64,000 nucleotides of DNA from Adiantum capillus-veneris. Lineage: Eukaryota; Streptophyta; Polypodiopsida; Polypodiales; Pteridaceae. Location of the stretch: assembly GCA_014529385.2 (NCBI GenBank), contig CM043964.1, positions 109,855,587-109,919,586 of the forward strand, in the 5' to 3' direction. The notes beneath the pieces are model-generated. The model made no database searches. It saw nothing but the letters and a program-made list of their open reading frames with translations, and was not told the DNA's origin. Shown piece by piece: positions 19,500-32,111 of this stretch; within the stretch, counting starts at the first letter, position 1, and the number at the start of each line of letters is the position of its first letter. Position numbers and translations under genes: made by a program.

Positions 19500-20460
19500 A
19501 TCATAAGCAGAATAATTTTGCTAGGTTGAATCAAGCTTTTTTCTTTCAAATGCAATTGGCCTTCCCTCTTGTTGCAGGGTTGCTCCAATAGCATGGTTAT
19601 TGGCATTTGTTTCTAAAACGAATGGCTTCAAAGGATCCACAATAGGTAAAATAGGAGATGTAGCTAGTACGTCCTTCAAAGCATCACAACTTTGTTGTTG
19701 AGATGGACCCCACTGAAAAGTTTTGCCCTTGGCCTTCAGTTGGCCTTTTATCATCGGAATATCAATGTGAGCATAGTTTTTAATAAACCTTCGATAAAAA
19801 CCTGCAAATCTCAAGAAAATATGAAGCTCTTCTAGATTTATGGGAGAGGGCCACCTCCGAATGGCATCCACTTTGGATCCATCCATGGGTAACCCGTCAG
19901 CAAAATAACATGCCCTAAATAGTGAATCTCCTCCTTGAGAAAATCACACTTTGATTCTGTGGCATGTAGCTTATGCTCCCGTAGCAAGTCAAACATCTGC
20001 TTTAGATGTTGTAGATGCTCTTCTTCCAAAGCACTATATACGAGAATGTCGTTGAGAAAAAAAAATAACAAACTTGCCCAGACATGATCTCAAGACGTTG
20101 TCCATAAGCGTCATGAAAGTAGCTGGCACATTGGTCAACCCGAAGGGCATAACCAAAAATTCATAATGTCCAGACCGTGTTTAAAATGCAATCTTGGGTA
20201 TATCCGCAAGCCTTATGCGTATTGGATGATACCCTGACCGTAGGTCTATCTTGTAAAGATATGAGCGTGGGTGAGCTTATCAAATAGCTAATCCACTCTT
20301 GGTAAAGGGTACTTGTTCTTAACAATAACCGCATTCAATCCCCAATAGTTTAGGCACATGCGCATGCTCAATAAGATGGGAGAAGCCCATGGTGAGGAAC
20401 TAGGTTGTATAAAACCTCTACTGAGATAGTCAGCAAGCTGACACCTTATCAGCCTCAGAA
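19500..20460 (-). pseudogene. gypsy-3 reverse transcriptase and RNase H, catalytic Asp changed
   Basis: Minus-strand pieces, in order, are RT at about 20460-20240 ([28 protein letters not shown] then a stop) and about 20195-20080 ([17 protein letters not shown]). Next are 20071-19838 with the active site written FLNDILVYS, where FLDDILVYS is expected, and 19886-19521 (FAGFYRRFIKNYA, FQWGP, then the RNase H start LETNANNHAIGATLQQEG). A T-run expansion near 20060 and several stops break the frame. The Asp-to-Asn change alone should abolish polymerase activity. Confidence 0.85.
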
Positions 20461-20889
20461 TGGCTCATTCTGTAGGGTGGTTTACTTACTACTTTACTAC
20501 CTGCAACCACACATATGCCATGTTGCATAGCCCATGTCGGCGGTAATCCTGGTGGTTGATCATCTGGAAATACATCCTTGTATTCCATTAATAGTTTCTT
20601 TAAACTATTAGCAACATTTGCTTGTTCAAGAGAGAGAGAAAAGTAGCCATAAATGATACAGAAGAGAGAGAAGCATGCGGCATTGAGGAATTGTCAAGTA
20701 AAACATGATCAACATTTGAAAGAAAAGGACACATGGAGTAACACAGAAATTATTCTTCTATTTAGAAGTGAGCTTCATAACCTCTGTTGTACAAATGAGT
20801 GGTGAAGAAGGCACATCCTTCTCTCCCAACAATAGCACATGCACACCATTGGATTCAAACATTAAGATGTTGTGCTCATAGCTACGCTT

Positions 20890-21165
20890 AAGTTATGATC
20901 CTAGACTATGTAACCACTCTCTACCTAGTACCACATCTGCTGCTCCATATTCATAACCTAAACATTCAAGGTCGTATGATACCCTTGAATTTCCAGTGGC
21001 ACATCTTTCACTTGAGTGTCACACACCTCGGCATCATGGCCGTTCATCATCTCTACCTTGTAACGGTGGGAACTCGGAGTCTGAGTAACTTGAGCCGTTT
21101 CAGTAACTTATAGTTGACGAAATTGTGTGAAGCACCATCATCCACCAAGATCTACATCTTGTGCC
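20890..21165 (-). pseudogene. gypsy-3 aspartic protease remnant
   Basis: Minus-strand bases at about 21160-21110 encode ILVDDGASHNFVNYKLL. This matches the retropepsin active-site block of Ty3 elements, usually ILIDSGASHNFI, here with Asp in place of the Ser or Thr after the catalytic Asp. Stops follow. It cleaves Gag-Pol in intact elements. Confidence 0.7.
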
Positions 21166-21299
21166 CTTAGATGGACCCATGTATACGCACCAGCTCATGT
21201 GGACCGAAGGTTGACGGCCACATGGAAGCCATGATACAGCATTCATGCACCACCTCGATGTGTGTTACCTCCACATTGGAGAAACAAGAGGAGGACTCA

Positions 21300-22290
21300 A
21301 GAGGCAACATTTGCATCATGTGCATTGCTCTCTCTTTTCCTTGGGCCATAGATTTCTCTTTGGGACAATCATTTTTTCCGTGCCCACACTCTAAACATGT
21401 GAAACAGAGTTTTTCTTTTTTAGCCTTTGCAAACTCTTCAATGGAGAGAGGACCCTAGACCCCTTGGGTTTTTTAGAGGCCTCCGATGCAGCTGCTATAA
21501 ACTTTCTTTTATTGTGCCCATGTTGTGTGCGTACATTTTCATGTGTAGTGACAGGCACGTGATTTTATACAGTGGTCTCTCATTAGGATCGTCGTGATAT
21601 ATGAGCTTGCTCTATTGCCTCCTCAAGCGTCTTGGAATCCAGAGTCTTGACATGCTTCTTAACCTCTAGTGTCAGACGGCAAATAAATCCACACACCTGC
21701 TGAAAGGTATGTAACCCCTCCAACTTGAGAATGACATCATGGTAGTGTGAGATATATTCCAATAGTGTTTTATCATGCTGCATGGAACACTTACCCTCAA
21801 CAGATTAATTGCTATCCGCTTCATTTGTGGGCAGAAATTCCTTTCTAAATAAAGACTCAAAGACTGCCCAAGTCTATCGTATGATTCCCTTTTCCTTGAG
21901 ACACATCCACCATTTGTAGGCCTTGCCCTCTAATGTCAGACTTGTTTACAGTGCCTTCATTGCATTTGGAGTGCATCGCAAATTGTGAATCCCCCCTGAT
22001 TGGAGCCTTGCTCCTACATATGTGTGCCAGCAGAACCCTTGGTCTACTGTTGCATATCATAATTTAGTAACATTTTCATTCAAACATGCAAAATTTTTCT
22101 CTATCATAGACATACGTGTTTGTAGTGCATGAAACTCTTGTATATCAAGTAGCTCATAGCTATCATCTTGCCATGGTGTTGGGCAGGTACCCTCCATGAG
22201 AGTATCCGACTGTGGAGCAACATTAGGTGGATTTGTCATAGAGTTCTCAAAATCAAATGCATGAGTCATGTTAATGTCCACATCCATGGC
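21300..22290 (-). pseudogene. gypsy-3 gag with CCHC knuckle
   Basis: The probable start is ATG at 22287 (MDVDINMTHAFDFEN...), 91 bp from the insert boundary. The N-terminal part (22287-22057) ends in a helical stretch. The capsid-like piece 21783-21583 has ISHYHDVILKLEGL. The CCHC knuckle CFTCLECGHGKNDC lies at 21365-21406. Frames change between pieces. The N-terminus (DTLMEGT...DDSYELLD.QEF..LQTRM) resembles the P1/P2 LARD gag (DTLTEGT...DDSNLLDAREF), which suggests a common ancestor. Confidence 0.75.
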
Positions 22291-22378
22291 GGTGTAGGTT
22301 GTGCTAGCAAGATAATAGAATCTACCTTATCTCCAACGTGGTTGAATGAGAACAATGCAAAACTATCTTGGTTGGCTG

Positions 22379-22508
22379 TGTCAGGCCAAGGGCCGAGCCA
22401 GGGGCCAAGACCGACATGTGGTCAAGGGGATCCCTATAATTAGTAGGCAAGGCCTATATAGGGTACGGTTGGGTGGAGAGTTGCATGGTCCGGTCCCCAG
22501 TCTTCACA
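22379..22508 (+). repeat. P0 LARD 5' LTR (130 bp)
   Basis: It begins TGTCAGGCCAAGGGCC and ends CAGTCTTCACA. It contains CCTATATAGGGT, a possible TATA box. It is the same length as, and near-identical to, the LTR at 53205-53334. A PBS follows after one base. Confidence 0.85.
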
Positions 22509-22509
22509 T

Positions 22510-22521
22510 TGGTATCAGAGC
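22510..22521 (+). other. P0 primer-binding site
   Basis: TGGTATCAGAGC, one base after the LTR, is an exact initiator-Met tRNA PBS. It shows that the short repeat is a true 5' LTR. Confidence 0.9.
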
Positions 22522-22572
22522 TCAGGGGAGGGAGCAGCCATGGAGGAGGGGAAGAAGCATGGCCTTCTCTCC

Positions 22573-22669
<97 letters not shown>

Positions 22670-25600
22670 CATGAAACTCTCTCTCATGGCGAGTTTGGAA
22701 GGGCCTGCGGCCAAGATGGATCAGGCCGTTTTGCATGCTTTGCATGGCGGATGCATGTTTCTCCCAATCTCGATCCCTTCAAGCTGTAGCCATGGCGGGC
22801 TTGCTTGAGGCCAATAGGATGCGACAAGCCGCCGCGGGATCGGCCGCTAGCATGCAAAAGGACGCAGGTCGACCTGCTTGAAACCCGCCAAGATGGGGCT
22901 TGTTGGATGCGCCCTAGGCCCTTAAGGAGATTACGTCACACCAGCCATGCCGAATTCGGCATGCAGCAGCCAGGACATCTCCCTGTTGCTCGGCACAACA
23001 GAGCCGCCATCGCTCTCTGGTTCATTTTTAAAATTTATTTATGTTTTTTTTTCCCGTTTTTGGTCGTCCTTGCCCAAAGGCAATAGGTTAGTGGCCCCTC
23101 CCAGCATGGGGAAGCCAAGGTACTCGCCTTGACTTCGGCCGTCACTTTCCAAGGCACATGTTCCACCCGGGGGGATAGCACAGTCTCGTTTTGCAGTATT
23201 TGAATTTTCGGTTGGGAAAAAGTGACTAAGCCACGAGCGTGCAAGGTCATGCTAGCAATTGCAATTGGGAAGCCACGACAAGGATGACGTTGTTGCTGAT
23301 TCAAAACTAAGCAAGGCTGCAATCCGCAAGGATATACCCTACCATGGTAAGGACCATGATTACGGTTACAACCAAATCTTACCTCCTCCAACACGACTCG
23401 AGAGTCAACAGAGATCATCGCCAAGATAATGTTACTCGTGATTTGAGGATCATGGAGACATTGATTGACAGGTCGAATCGCATGATTAACCAGGTATGCA
23501 GTAGCTTTTGTTTTGGTTTGATCACGCTTTCACATGCTATGTAGCTCTTGCATGCAGGCACAAGCACGACTTGTGACAGTTCCGTATGCATTCTACTTTT
23601 GTTGACTGGTTTGTTTGCAAATAACCACTGTTTGGTTGAGGGATCAACATCAAGCACGGCTTGAGTACACAATACTTTAACAACACACGTTCATCAGAGG
23701 TTGAAGGTTGATACAAAGGCAACTGAGGCAGGGCATGTGACATATTCGATTACGATATTCGGCAAGGTCGACCGGTAAGTATAATTTTAAGTAACTGTTT
23801 ACCATCAGAAACATTTCAGGAGCAAGGCTCCCTATAGCGACACTCCAATAAACCGATTTGTGTCTTACATCGGTTGTTAATTTTTGATCTCTCCTTGTTG
23901 TGCTATCTCGAGGTGGAGGAAAGCAAGATTTTTGGGAGCACGGCTCCATGCATTGGATGCATACTCATTTCCAAGCCATTGCAGCTTGCTAGGGAGGAGG
24001 CAATATAGGTACATGAAGCATCGTTGAAAAAACATTGACATCCACAGCTAGGAACTGAATGCAATGTTGACCACCACATGAATTTTCACAATGCCAACTT
24101 GTCAAGCAAACGTTGATTTGAACAAGCAACCTTGGACAATCGCTAACACTTGATAGCTCAGTGGTAGATGATATCTTTCTCACTATCGGGAAATGTTATG
24201 ATTCTCAATCAGTAGCAAAATTTGGCAAGGCCGTTTCCCTATGAAATTGTGACAAGGTCAATCTTTTTCTGCTCAGACATATGTGTGTCACCAAGAGCAT
24301 CTGTTAGCTATGAGCACTCAGGTTACATTCTTGTCTCATCTATTTGATGAACTTATGTGAAGCAAGGCTTCTATTCATGCATCTTGCATTAACACTCCCC
24401 ATGTTCCGCCTATGCTATGAGCATACAAATGGACTTGGCAATATGCTTTTGCAGGTTATTTCATTACGTGACAGACGGGCGTATATGATACAAGGGACGT
24501 ATATGTACGCACGACAGTTCTCACTTGTGCAACAGATATGGCTATGAGCCATTTTTAAGCGAGTTTTCTTCCACGGATTCTCGGACCAACTGGTCACAGC
24601 AACGACCAGGTTAGCCAATATTACGTTCTTCTTATTTTTCCATGTTTACATCTTTGATTGGAAACTATTGCTTTTGTGCAAAGCAAAGTTCTTTGACAAT
24701 TTTACACGAAGCAAAGCTTCTCTCTTGTGCCAAGGTACCACCCAATGACTTGGCATCAAGGAGAGTGGCACACAAGTTTGAAAAAACTGGCAAAATAGGG
24801 AATATCACCTCATAGAATGCCTACCAGATTAGATTGTGCAAGGCACTGATGGTTTTGGTTCTCACCATCACTTTTGTCAAGGGCTTAAAATTTTGTATGC
24901 ACAGCATGCTAGCTAGGTGGATTCCATTCTACCGCCTCATGAAACACGCTTCCGCTATAACACCAGACACTTTGTCAAGGACAAGATAAGTTCTGGATTG
25001 TTTAACATGCTTGTTGGTTGCTGTCAACACACAAAATCACCAAAAGGAACCTAAAATTTGGACTTCATTTACAAGCAAAGTGCCAATGCTAACTCATTAT
25101 CATACAATCACGACCCCTGCAAGGTAGGTAGGTCAAGATGTGTTTGTGTTTTTCTTGTACTCTCTCTTGAAGAATAATGAAAACTTTCTAAGCAGCTTTT
25201 GATATATGTTTCACTGGTGAGCAAGCCTGATCCAAGGTGCTCTAACTCTCAGCTAGAAATTGGGCAAGATGCCATCCAAATTAGTCTTCATCGATTCAAC
25301 CGATTGAACACTAATTGCCATGAGGGCTATGAGCCACACATGCTGGCTAAGAGCCATTGTTAAATATAGGGTAAGACCCATTTGTTAGTATTCCTTGGGT
25401 GATTGTTCTCAAGATCGAACAACTCTACCCAGTGGAGTGCACATCGACGTTAATGGACAAGCAAGAGGATTGTCATTCTGGATGTTTAGAGTGTCATTTT
25501 GCACTAAATGTTTTCAGTGTGACGCTCGAGTTGAGTTTTTGATAGCTTTAAACTCCCATCATCTGATCTCTACCATGGAGTATAGATGCAACAATCAGTT

Positions 25601-27723
25601 GAGACATCATGGCTGTCCATAAGAGCTAGGCATTTCACTTGTGTGGATCTTTGGCTCCCTCTATAGCACTACGGGTAAGACCCGGCGGGTGATTGCTAAC
25701 TCTCCCCATAGGCATTGAGGATCATAGTTTGATCTATCCCAGTTCTACTTTCAAGGAAAGAAGCCCATAATCTACCATGGGGTAGCGGAAAAATTCAACT
25801 TTTTAAGTTGATTCCAATCATTTTGTACACCGTTGACTATGTTGGTTACCGTTACCTGCTAGTTGAGCAGTTCCTACAAAAGGTCTTACCCAAGGGTTTG
25901 ACTACTTAGATTCTAACCAACAAGTTTGGATTGCGAAGGCAACACCCACGGTTTCCAATGCAATGTTGCTTGTTTTTCCACAAGTGGGCGCTCCTGTGCA
26001 TTTGAATACGGGTTAGTGAACATTCAGTTCAAATCTCCAGGTACACATCTATTGATTTGGTGTTATTCCATTTTTTAGTATGCTTTGCTTGGTTTTTTTT
26101 TTCAAGTCATATAAATACGCTTGAAGGTTTTAGAACCATACCAAGGGCATGTCGGAATAAAGTATTTTGGGCCATAATGTCCACTATACATTATGGTGTT
26201 ATGACTTGTAGGGTTCGATTTGGCACACATTGTCACATGGGATACAACATGGTCTAGGAACTCAAGGAGTTCAATTTAGCCAGTGTGGAGCATGATAATG
26301 AGGGTCCCTCTCACTCTTGTCGCGAAGTGTTGTAGTTATCTCTACACACAAGTACATCTCGTACTTGATCGATGTCACTTTTCCTGACATCCTTCTTTGA
26401 GACATATTCCACATGTGCAGATATGAGTCTCTGGGACTGACACTGGCGCCCGATTCCTAATGATCTATCGCGACAAAGTCCCTAGGTACTGCTCATATCC
26501 GTTCATTTGACCATTTGAAGCACACAGTATCAGGCACAATTTTAGTGGCCAGAAATTGTCGGGTACTAAGTACATACTTGTTACGATAACAAGTGCTATG
26601 AACCCACCTAAACGGAGGGTCGTTTCTACATATAGCAAAGAATGCTACATTCATGAGAATGTCTCATGGTTGGTACCTAGGTGTGACTGGGTTGTCACAT
26701 TCTGTTATGGTCCAACTTTCCTGCAAGACTTTCACGTACGTATCGTGGAAATTCTCGTCATGGAATTGCGGTACGGATATGTTTGTGTTAATTGCATGCA
26801 CACTAGGTGTTATGGGCCCTAGTGTTTAACACAAATTTATTCGGAGCGACGTGAAAATTCATGGACTTTATTCTTCTTTGCCCTTTTTCACTGCCCGTGC
26901 CATCTCTCTTGCAGATTTAGTATGAGTTTACCCCCTTCCATACAAGGAAATGGCTCACTATGGGTGCCTGGGGTTGGATGGTCTAAACTCTATGAGCTTA
27001 CTCCACTCCAACCCGCTCTCAACCTAGTTGGTTGTCTCCATTCCATATTGAGTATATGGCTGGATTTTGAATGGTTGAGTCATAGTTTATCCTCAGTCGT
27101 GGAAGACTGTCTGTAAGTGGTTGGGGGAAAGTACCTCACTCTTACTGCTGCTATTCATCCCGCGTTGGATGGACAGTTTACAAGTATTTTTTGCTAAAAG
27201 ATCTACTAAGAGCATACGTTATCACAACGCATTCTGAATGGGCGATTCTCTCCCTATTCTAGAATTTGCTTAGGTTAGGTTTTCAACTTTGAACACCTTT
27301 TGTGGTGGGATTGGATACCGATTCAATAGTTTCATAATTCAAGGACTTAGTAGGTGTGCTGACAAAGTACGTTGGCATGTAACCTTCATTAGGGGTGAAC
27401 ATGTAGTTCTGTGTGTTCCAAAATGTTCAAAAGTCTGACATGAGGACACTCCCTATTCTATCCTTCAGTAGCTATGAGCTTTTCAAGATACTCACATGAG
27501 TTATCATGAGTTACTGTTCAGATACAAGTGGTTGCAAAAGGACAACAATGTTGAAAATCAAGATGTTGCTCTTGGTTTCATTGAACCTCCTCACTGCACC
27601 AGGTATCAGTCATATGGACAATTGGTCCGCATATGGGATGCCAAAAAGGAAAATACCACTCTTCTTACGAAGATACTACCACTTGTGTTTTTGAGGACAA
27701 AAACACTTCTCCAAGGAGGGAGT
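22522..27723 (+). mobile_element. P0: internal region of a LARD-like non-autonomous LTR element
   Basis: About 5.2 kb with no RT, integrase or protease. A short coding-like stretch at 23344-23505 resembles a degraded gag start. From about 24300 onward the sequence is colinear with the reverse complements of M1 (35300 down) and M2 (45300 down) and with P2 (38840 up). Near the 3' end come the conserved terminal segment (TGAACCTCCTCACTGCACC...GGACAATTGG), TTTTTGAGGACAAAAACACTT and a PPT (27706-27723). A large, mostly non-coding interior with its own PBS and PPT defines LARD elements, which need another element's enzymes. Confidence 0.75.
22576..22663. repeat. (CT)44 microsatellite in P0 leader
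   Basis: 88 bp of perfect CT directly inside the leader. The long Ser/Leu and Arg/Glu open frames across it are artefacts. Confidence 0.95.
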
Positions 27724-27850
27724 AATGTCAAGCTAAGGACCGGGCCAGGGGCCAGGCACCGTGGGTAGCAACCCAAAGTCGGGAAGGGGCAAGTTTTTGA
27801 CAACGGCTAAACCATGCAAGGTGGAGCTTGAAGGGAGTGCGCCAGCAAGC
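27706..27850 (+). repeat. PPT and diverged LTR between P0 and P1
   Basis: CTCCAAGGAGGGAGTAA is followed by TGTCAAGCTAAGGACCGGGCCAGGGGCC. This resembles the LARD LTR start for about 35 bp, then diverges. A PPT on its left makes it a 3' LTR of P0-like DNA; P1 leader sequence follows, so P0 and P1 may share one LTR through recombination. The LTR end cannot be placed exactly. Confidence 0.55.
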
Positions 27851-30035
27851 CAAGCATTTTACGTCTCTGCAGCACCCCTAAGGGCGGACCTCATCACGCG
27901 CTAATTCTTCTTCCTTGCTCGCGTAGGCGTCCGAAGTCTGTAGCAGAGAAATTAGTTTTTTTTTTTAAAACAGTTCCCTAAGAGATTGGCCATACACACT
28001 AGGCCACCCCCTTTGGACCACATAGGGTGTTGGTCCCGTAGTATTGCCAAGCCAGGGCTTCATCTTCTCGTACCCTCACTCCAACGGGGAAAGACGCGCA
28101 ACCCTACAGTTTTGGGTATTTTTTAGAAGCTCTGCCATTTCTGAAAACAAAAAATTCTCGATCGGAGAATTGGCGGCAATAGTTTGAATGACCGTCGGTT
28201 CGTCAAAGTATATAATCGGTGACTAGCACCTTCAAGGATTGCATACGATGCATGGTACGTTCTCTGGTGGAGTCGAATTCATCAGTGCTTTGATGTCATC
28301 GACAATTTGAAGTTACCCGGTGGTTTCAATTCTTCCCAAATTCTGACGCGGTTTTGCATTCACCTTCTTTATGATCGCAGGCAGAATTAGCACGGCTAAT
28401 CACTGGCCTCAGCTACGAGTTTCGGTGTTTGATACGGCTACAAGTTTTTCTGTACTCCAAGGTAATGTTTTCTCTTTTGTTCACACAACACCAGCCATGA
28501 GTACATAAATTGATGATCAACATATGTTTGACTTCGAATACCTGGAGTCTGCTTCACCAGTGGATGTCACGTGGCTGGATACTCTCACGGAGGGTACCCA
28601 CGTGGCAACATGGACAGATGATGCAAATCCCGATAGTCTATCTCTCTCCCCACAAGAATCTACACCTCCTCCTCAGAGTGTGTTTGATATTCTGGAAGAT
28701 GATAGTAACTTGTTGGATGCCAGGGAGTTTGTCACTCGACAAGACTGGCAAACTCTTGATGCCCGATTTTGCAAGCTAGCTGTACGGGTCCAAATATTGG
28801 CTACGCAAGTGGAAAGTCTCACACGATTAATTTACAATATGCTACCAGAATCAACTTCTCACTTGCCAGCAACCCAAGGGGTTGTCTGCCCAACAGTTAT
28901 GACCAAAGAGGTCCAGCAGGTAGTACAAGAGAAATCAATTGCCGATACAAATCCGGTCCTGACCAACGTGCTCAGGAAGCAACTATCACAATCCAACTTT
29001 CAACGGGCAAAGCGTCAAAAATTATGCTTTTATTGCTTAGGAACGCATAAAAAAAAAGCAGTGTCCACATGTACGCCAACATAAGTATGATGCATGAGTT
29101 CGTGATCCAACATAAACTCAAGTTTTGGTGCAAGGCACAATAGTTATATGTCTTTTGAACATGTTATGTTCAGACACTGTCTCATACTTGAATGTGGCTT
29201 TTCAGAGTATTGTACGTTTTTTGAATTGAGTAGTGTTATGCCCAATTTATTTTCTGGTATAGTAATTTTTGGTAAGACCAGTTACATACTCTCGACTAAT
29301 ACGATCATCCGAACACATTATGAGGTGCATACATGATCACCGAATTAGGGTGTATACGATACACGTCACACAATTTTACATTCCTCATTTACTTTGTACA
29401 GTATTGTTTGTCGTGCCACGCTAAATGCTTGGTCAATTTCACGTGGCGTGCGGCTTCTAATTCGTACTCCGATTGATTTAGCGTCACGAGCAATGGCAAT
29501 CAAGTTTGGAGCACCTATATTATTCACAATATCATCTCAGCAAATCCCTACGAGTCCAGCCAGTGCAAGGCACTTTTGTATGCAAGGCATGCTACCCAAA
29601 TGGTATAAAGTACGCTTCTACTCTCACACAGTCACTCTGTCAAGGACATTATTCATTATGCATTGTTTCCATAATTTTCTTTTTGGTTGCTATCATCGCA
29701 TATCAACACTCAAAGGCAACTAAATTTCGGATTTAATTCACCGGCAAAGTGCCATATTTCATCGCTTTTCGTACAAATCACGATCCCTGCAAGGTCGGAG
29801 GGGCAGGATGTGTTTTGTGTTTTTCTATTATCTCTCTTGATGAGAGAGTCATACCAGCAATCTGTGGCATGCTTATAGGATAAGCTGCAATTCAGGCATC
29901 AGATGCGTAAGAGCACACAGATTGAATACACACTCTAGAAACTTAAGGAAACTTCCTCAACCCAACATGCTCTCCTTCTATCTCTTTCTTACTTCTCTCA
30001 AAGAATAATGACAACTGATAAGAGCAGCGAATGTG
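27851..30035 (+). mobile_element. P1: LARD unit, leader and gag-like 5' half
   Basis: Colinear with P2 (37207-38780) from 28380 (GAATTAGCACGGCTAATCAC) to about 30035. It comprises a leader, a gag-like ORF (28524-29084) and about 950 bp of non-coding sequence. It is cut at about 30035 (AGAATAATGACAACT), where gene-like DNA begins. The downstream half of the unit is missing. Confidence 0.7.
28524..29084 (+). pseudogene. P1 gag-like protein with truncated zinc knuckle
   Basis: 186 codons. The N-terminus is acidic (DTLTEGTHVATW, FDILEDDSNLLDAREF). Residues 75-107 form an amphipathic helix that could be a coiled coil (LAVRVQILATQVESLTRLI). A basic segment then leads to CFYCLGTH at 168-175. In P2 the knuckle finishes as CFYCLGTHKKKQC (CX2CX3HX4C). 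In P1 an extra A in the poly-A run at about 29050 shifts the frame and destroys the last Cys. An earlier ATG (28498) is followed by a stop after two codons, so 28524 is the usable start. No enzyme domain is attached. The function is inferred from the knuckle and position. Confidence 0.65.
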
Positions 30036-31957
30036 GCTACTCAGGGCACTCCAATGTAGAAACAACCAAATCCATTGACAGGAGATAAGGAGACATCAAG
30101 GCAAAAACGCAAGCCAAATGAGGTTATCAACGTGGAAGATGATGCATCGCATAGGCCTGAGTACAACTCGGTCACCAAAGATCGCAAGAAGTGTGGAAGA
30201 CCATGTAAGATCAACTTTGCAGAAGAAGGGATATCACAAACCCCAAAACAAAGTATAGGTTCTGGTGGGCAGTATGTAGTTGAGCGCAAGGTCAATGAGG
30301 CAATGTGGGCCATACGCCGAACTCCACAAGGTAGTAGGGTCACATGTAGGGGCACGCCAAGAGGAGGACAAAGGTGTGGATACAGTATTGCAGGTTCTAG
30401 CCTTGGTATATCGGCCCCATCTTTTGAAGGATATCGAAAGCATCTAAATGGTGTGGTGCGTCAATGGTTTTGGTTTTGTCCGGATCATGTCTTGCATTGC
30501 CATATAGTAGACCAAAACATTGAGCCGTATCTTTTGAAGGATATCGAAAGCATCCGAATGGTGTGGTGCGTCAATGGTTTTGGTTTTGTCCGGATCATGT
30601 CTTGCATTGCCATATAGTAGACCAGAACATTGAGCCATAGCCTCAGCATCCACCACACACTTGGCCCTTGCATGTGGGCACCAACCTATCGGAGGATGAG
30701 GTGCAAATATTGCATGAAGGGGGGTATCAAGTGGAGCTCAGCAAAGAAGGAATATCTAATGTAATGATGGTTGCTCATGCACAAAATATGACCAACTCTC
30801 CTTTCAAGTCAAAAGATACATCCACTCCTGAAGGCAGTGCAAGAGCCACAGTGCGAGATGGTGTGCGTTAGGGTATCGGACTTCCATTTCCAAGGATGCT
30901 GCTCGCAAGATCAGTTTAGCACTAGCCTTGAGAGTGAAGGTCGTAGAAGAGATATGTGCAGCAGATGGTGTTAATGAGGTCTTCAAAGTAGAGACCAAAA
31001 GTGAAGATGGTCATGTCGAGATGTACAAAGTTTGTATTTGCAACAAGACATTGTGCACATGTCCAGACTTCATGGAACGGGTGTCAAAGCAAAAACCATA
31101 TCTTGCATGTAAACATTTGTATCTTATTTATCTGTGTGTGCTAGGGTTAAGCCAAAATGAGAACATGTTTATCCATCAACCAATTTTGGAGATGCTGATA
31201 TCTTCAGGGCACTGAGCCGAAGGCGGGACCTATCCAGGCAAGGGTGCATAGCATTTGTCAATTCTCACTTTTTGTTAGTATGCTTCACAAAATGGACAAC
31301 TGTACTAGTTTCTAATTTTATCTTATGATGGCCACATTTTGGTACATTGATTTGCAGTTTTTTTCAAATTTGGAAAATGGTTGTTTATTTGTCAAATCGT
31401 GAATAAAGTAATATAATATTTGCACAATGGCTATAAATTACCATTGCTTGAATCTATTTTTGTGAAAGCTTCCAGTAGCTTCCGTTGCACACCTCTATTA
31501 CTTTTCACGATGACCGACTATCTTGAGAATAAAATCAAGTTTGCGTGGGATGCCATGGAAGCCATTCCCAATGGAGAGGCGTTGTATGGAGCCGACTGGT
31601 TTAGGGAGGCTCTAAAGGCAACAATCAATGTGTATCGCCTCTATCACTGCAAGGAACTCAATATGTGGAGCTTACTCAGCTTGTTCGAGAAGGGACAATT
31701 CGCTTTCTCTTGCTGGAAGAAAATTGGGCTCATCACAGAGGAAGATGAGGAGGAAATGACGCAGCAGCTAGGGAACATGGTGATCTTCTTTTTCCACTCG
31801 AAGGTAGCACATCTACTCCTAAACCGGTCCTTCCAGAAGATGAACGCTTCTTGCCTATGTAATGCAAGTGCAATAAAATGTAACTTTCTATTATTAATGG
31901 ATGTTATTGTTTTCAGTACCCTAAACCCTAAATCTTTGTCTATGTCTCAACCTTCCT

Positions 31958-31960
<3 letters not shown>
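30036..31960 (+). pseudogene. Gene-like insert with AT-hook-like motif, SWIM zinc finger and helical segment
   Basis: About 1.9 kb unlike the flanking LARDs. Segment 1 (30075-30420) is basic and hydrophilic, with KKCGRPCK, a weak AT-hook resemblance. Segment 2 (30668-30868) is open but unrecognised and ends in a stop at 30868-30870. Segment 3 (about 30889-31215, another frame) reads SKDAARKISLALALRVK and then a SWIM finger: CTC at 31054-31062, 15 residues, then CKH ending at 31116. Segment 4 (31510-31870) is an open, mostly helical frame (MTDYLENKIKFAWDAME). SWIM fingers occur in MULE/FAR1-type transposases and in plant regulatory proteins; the sequence does not decide which. It may be a captured host gene fragment or a decayed DNA transposon. 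Confidence 0.5.
30421..30640 (+). repeat. 110-bp tandem duplication
   Basis: CTTTTGAAGGATATCGAAAG begins at 30421 and again at 30531. The two 110-bp units differ at only a few bases (CATCTAAATG against CATCCGAATG; CCAAAACATT against CCAGAACATT). It lies within the SWIM-gene-like insert and breaks its frame, since 110 is not a multiple of 3. Confidence 0.9.

Positions 31961-31962
<2 letters not shown>

Positions 31963-32052
<90 letters not shown>
31963..32052. repeat. Compound (CT)n(CA)n microsatellite at the insert/M1 edge
   Basis: A CT run (31963-32007) passes into a CA run (to 32052). It lies between the SWIM-like segment and the truncated 3' end of M1, so it may mark the recombination point. 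Confidence 0.9.
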
Positions 32053-32054
<2 letters not shown>

Positions 32055-32111
32055 TAGAGATATGAAAAAGGCGAAAGAGTCGACAAGGAGGAAGACAGAA
32101 TCTTTTTAGGA

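Noticed and set aside
22454-22789. Open frames of Ser-Leu or Arg-Glu repeats
   Set aside because: They result from the (CT)44 microsatellite being readable in all frames.
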